Assembly: GCA_029718625.1 (NCBI GenBank)
Contig: CM056383.1
Span: 14,873,066-14,937,065 of the forward strand
Reading direction: 5' to 3'
Source of the DNA: Synaphobranchus kaupii
Taxonomy: Eukaryota; Chordata; Actinopteri; Anguilliformes; Synaphobranchidae
DNA: 64,000 bases
The position numbers and the translations under genes were made by a program. The notes beneath the pieces were generated by a model that did not search any database, had not been told where the DNA came from, and saw only the letters and a list, made by a program, of their open reading frames with translations. This document shows positions 63,053-64,000 of this stretch, piece after piece. Positions within the stretch are counted from its first letter, which is position 1, and the number at the start of each line of letters is the position of its first letter.

Positions 63053-64000
63053 GGGCTCTATTTTAATAAACCAAACGCAATGGTGAACGCAAGAGTAATC
63101 GCTTGGCGGTATCGCTCTGAGGGCGTGTCGGCGAGAAATTTGGTAATTTCATGACGGCAATCTTGGCGCATCTGATGGCGGTATTGCTAAAAGGCTGGGT
63201 TTAAATGTCCAAGGTGTGTCTCTATGGTAGCCAATCAAATAGTTGTTCTCATGCTTAAAAAAAAAAGCCAGTTGGAACGCAATCGCTCCATGCAATTTCA
63301 TAAGCAACCCAAACGCACTGGACCGTCAACGACAAGAGCGATTTTCCGCACAGGAATCAGAGATACTTGCAACAGAAGTACAGGCTAGGACTAGTAATTT
63401 ATGGATGACAATCCACACCACCTCGTCTCCCAGAAGTTCGGAAGGCACGGGAGGAGGTGGCGAATGCATTAATTAGCCTACATGAGGTGATGTAGGCATA
63501 ATTATGATTCAAATGGTAGGCTTATGATTCAACTGTGTCAATGTGTAATTTATATATTATAGGCTATTGGCCTACATGATCGCAAGTTTCTTGTAAGCTG
63601 TCCTGTTTTATTCTAGTAGTTTAAATTAAAATTAATTAATTAATAATAATTATAGGCTATTTGTTCATTAAATGGAAGTGTAATGTTGGCATCACCTATA
63701 GACACTACATAGAACTACATGACTAACAAGTTGCCAAATTGCCAGAGTCTATTGCGTTGCCGCTAAGAGGTGGTTCCAGCGGATCATAACGCAATGGGTT
63801 TTCGTTGGTTCAAATTGTCACTGAGCCGAAAGTATTTTAGAACACGCCCCAGACAGCACCACCCATCCCACTGCAGCGCAAGCGAAAGGATGTTATGTTT
63901 AGAATTTGTTGATCCTAGCGGTATTGCTGAGAAACGCCATAGCGCCAGTTTTAAGACGTTGATGCTGTCAACAAGCTTGCGTTTGACTATACCGTCCCCT
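63053..64000 (+). mobile_element. Harbinger-like element, left part (runs off window end)
   Basis: Begins gggctctattttaataaacc, a start I associate with Harbinger-related fish elements. The interior is full of aacgcaa/gcgcaag-type words and carries a broken Myb-like reading frame. The opposite terminus is not in the window. Family assignment is from memory of such elements. Confidence 0.5.
63321..63495 (+). pseudogene. Broken Myb/SANT-like frame of Harbinger type
   Basis: 63321-63389 reads DRQRQERFSAQESEILATEV-QAR, resembling the first helix of the Myb-like protein of Harbinger transposons (ERF-x-E-E-x-x-x-L-x-x-EV-x-A). After a frame change, 63409-63495 reads QSTPPRLPEVRKAREEVANA to a stop, matching the usual later part (…V--AWEEVA…) but with R in place of the conserved W. 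In active elements this protein binds element DNA and helps import the transposase. Here the frame break and the substituted Trp mark a dead copy. Confidence 0.6.

Larger units (their letters stand above)
48645..64000 (+). other. arhgap15: Intron downstream of exon B (to window end)
   Basis: Starts with gtaagt. No acceptor followed by the expected next RhoGAP segment was found, so the intron is at least 15.3 kb. Contains two fish repeats just after the exon, hairpins, a palindromic MITE and a Harbinger-like element at the end. No other gene was recognised in 50.3-53.8, 53.9-56.9 or 57.1-63.05 kb. Confidence 0.65.

Overview
This window is vertebrate nuclear DNA, most likely from a teleost or other ray-finned fish. 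It has no bacterial-style gene packing. It has GT-AG introns, many simple-sequence tracts, and several repeat types that I recognise as common in fish genomes: Tc1/mariner, palindromic MITEs, Harbinger-like Myb remnants, and 'cattta-gcaga' interspersed repeats. A 500-bp run of N marks a scaffold gap at 21799-22298. I cannot name the species.

Only one cellular gene can be supported. Two exons on the + strand, 25200-25334 and 48539-48644, are separated by a 23.2 kb intron. They join in frame and encode about 80 consecutive residues of a RhoGAP domain. The closest match I know is ARHGAP15, a Rac-directed GTPase-activating protein. The exons carrying the catalytic arginine finger (upstream) and the conserved asparagine and C-terminus (downstream) are not visible, so the window lies inside a large gene. 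Everything else is intron.

Layout: 1-4190 is ordinary intron with a CA tract and a small palindromic element. 4199-5564 is a nested pair of inverted-repeat transposons: an 8-bp-TSD element split by a TTAA-flanked element. 6068-9967 is a GC-rich LTR-retroelement-like unit built almost entirely of in-frame minisatellites (105-bp, 30-bp and 24-bp units). 15341-16660 is a 33-copy, 40-bp tandem array followed by CA tracts. 18597-19978 is a decayed Tc1 transposon. 20.4-34.2 kb holds the gap, exon A and an unusual density of long poly-C/poly-G runs. 40-44 kb is AT-rich and transposon-like, with a hAT-type MITE inserted in an AT microsatellite. 47.7-50.3 kb surrounds exon B with three fish repeats. 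53838-53905 is a perfect hairpin. 56938-57132 is a palindromic MITE. 63053 to the end is the start of a Harbinger-like element with a broken Myb/SANT reading frame.

I found no RNA gene, no CRISPR array and no convincing promoter. The most unusual item is the minisatellite-coding retroelement at 6068-9967. Most long reading frames in the window are by-products of repeats whose period is a multiple of three.
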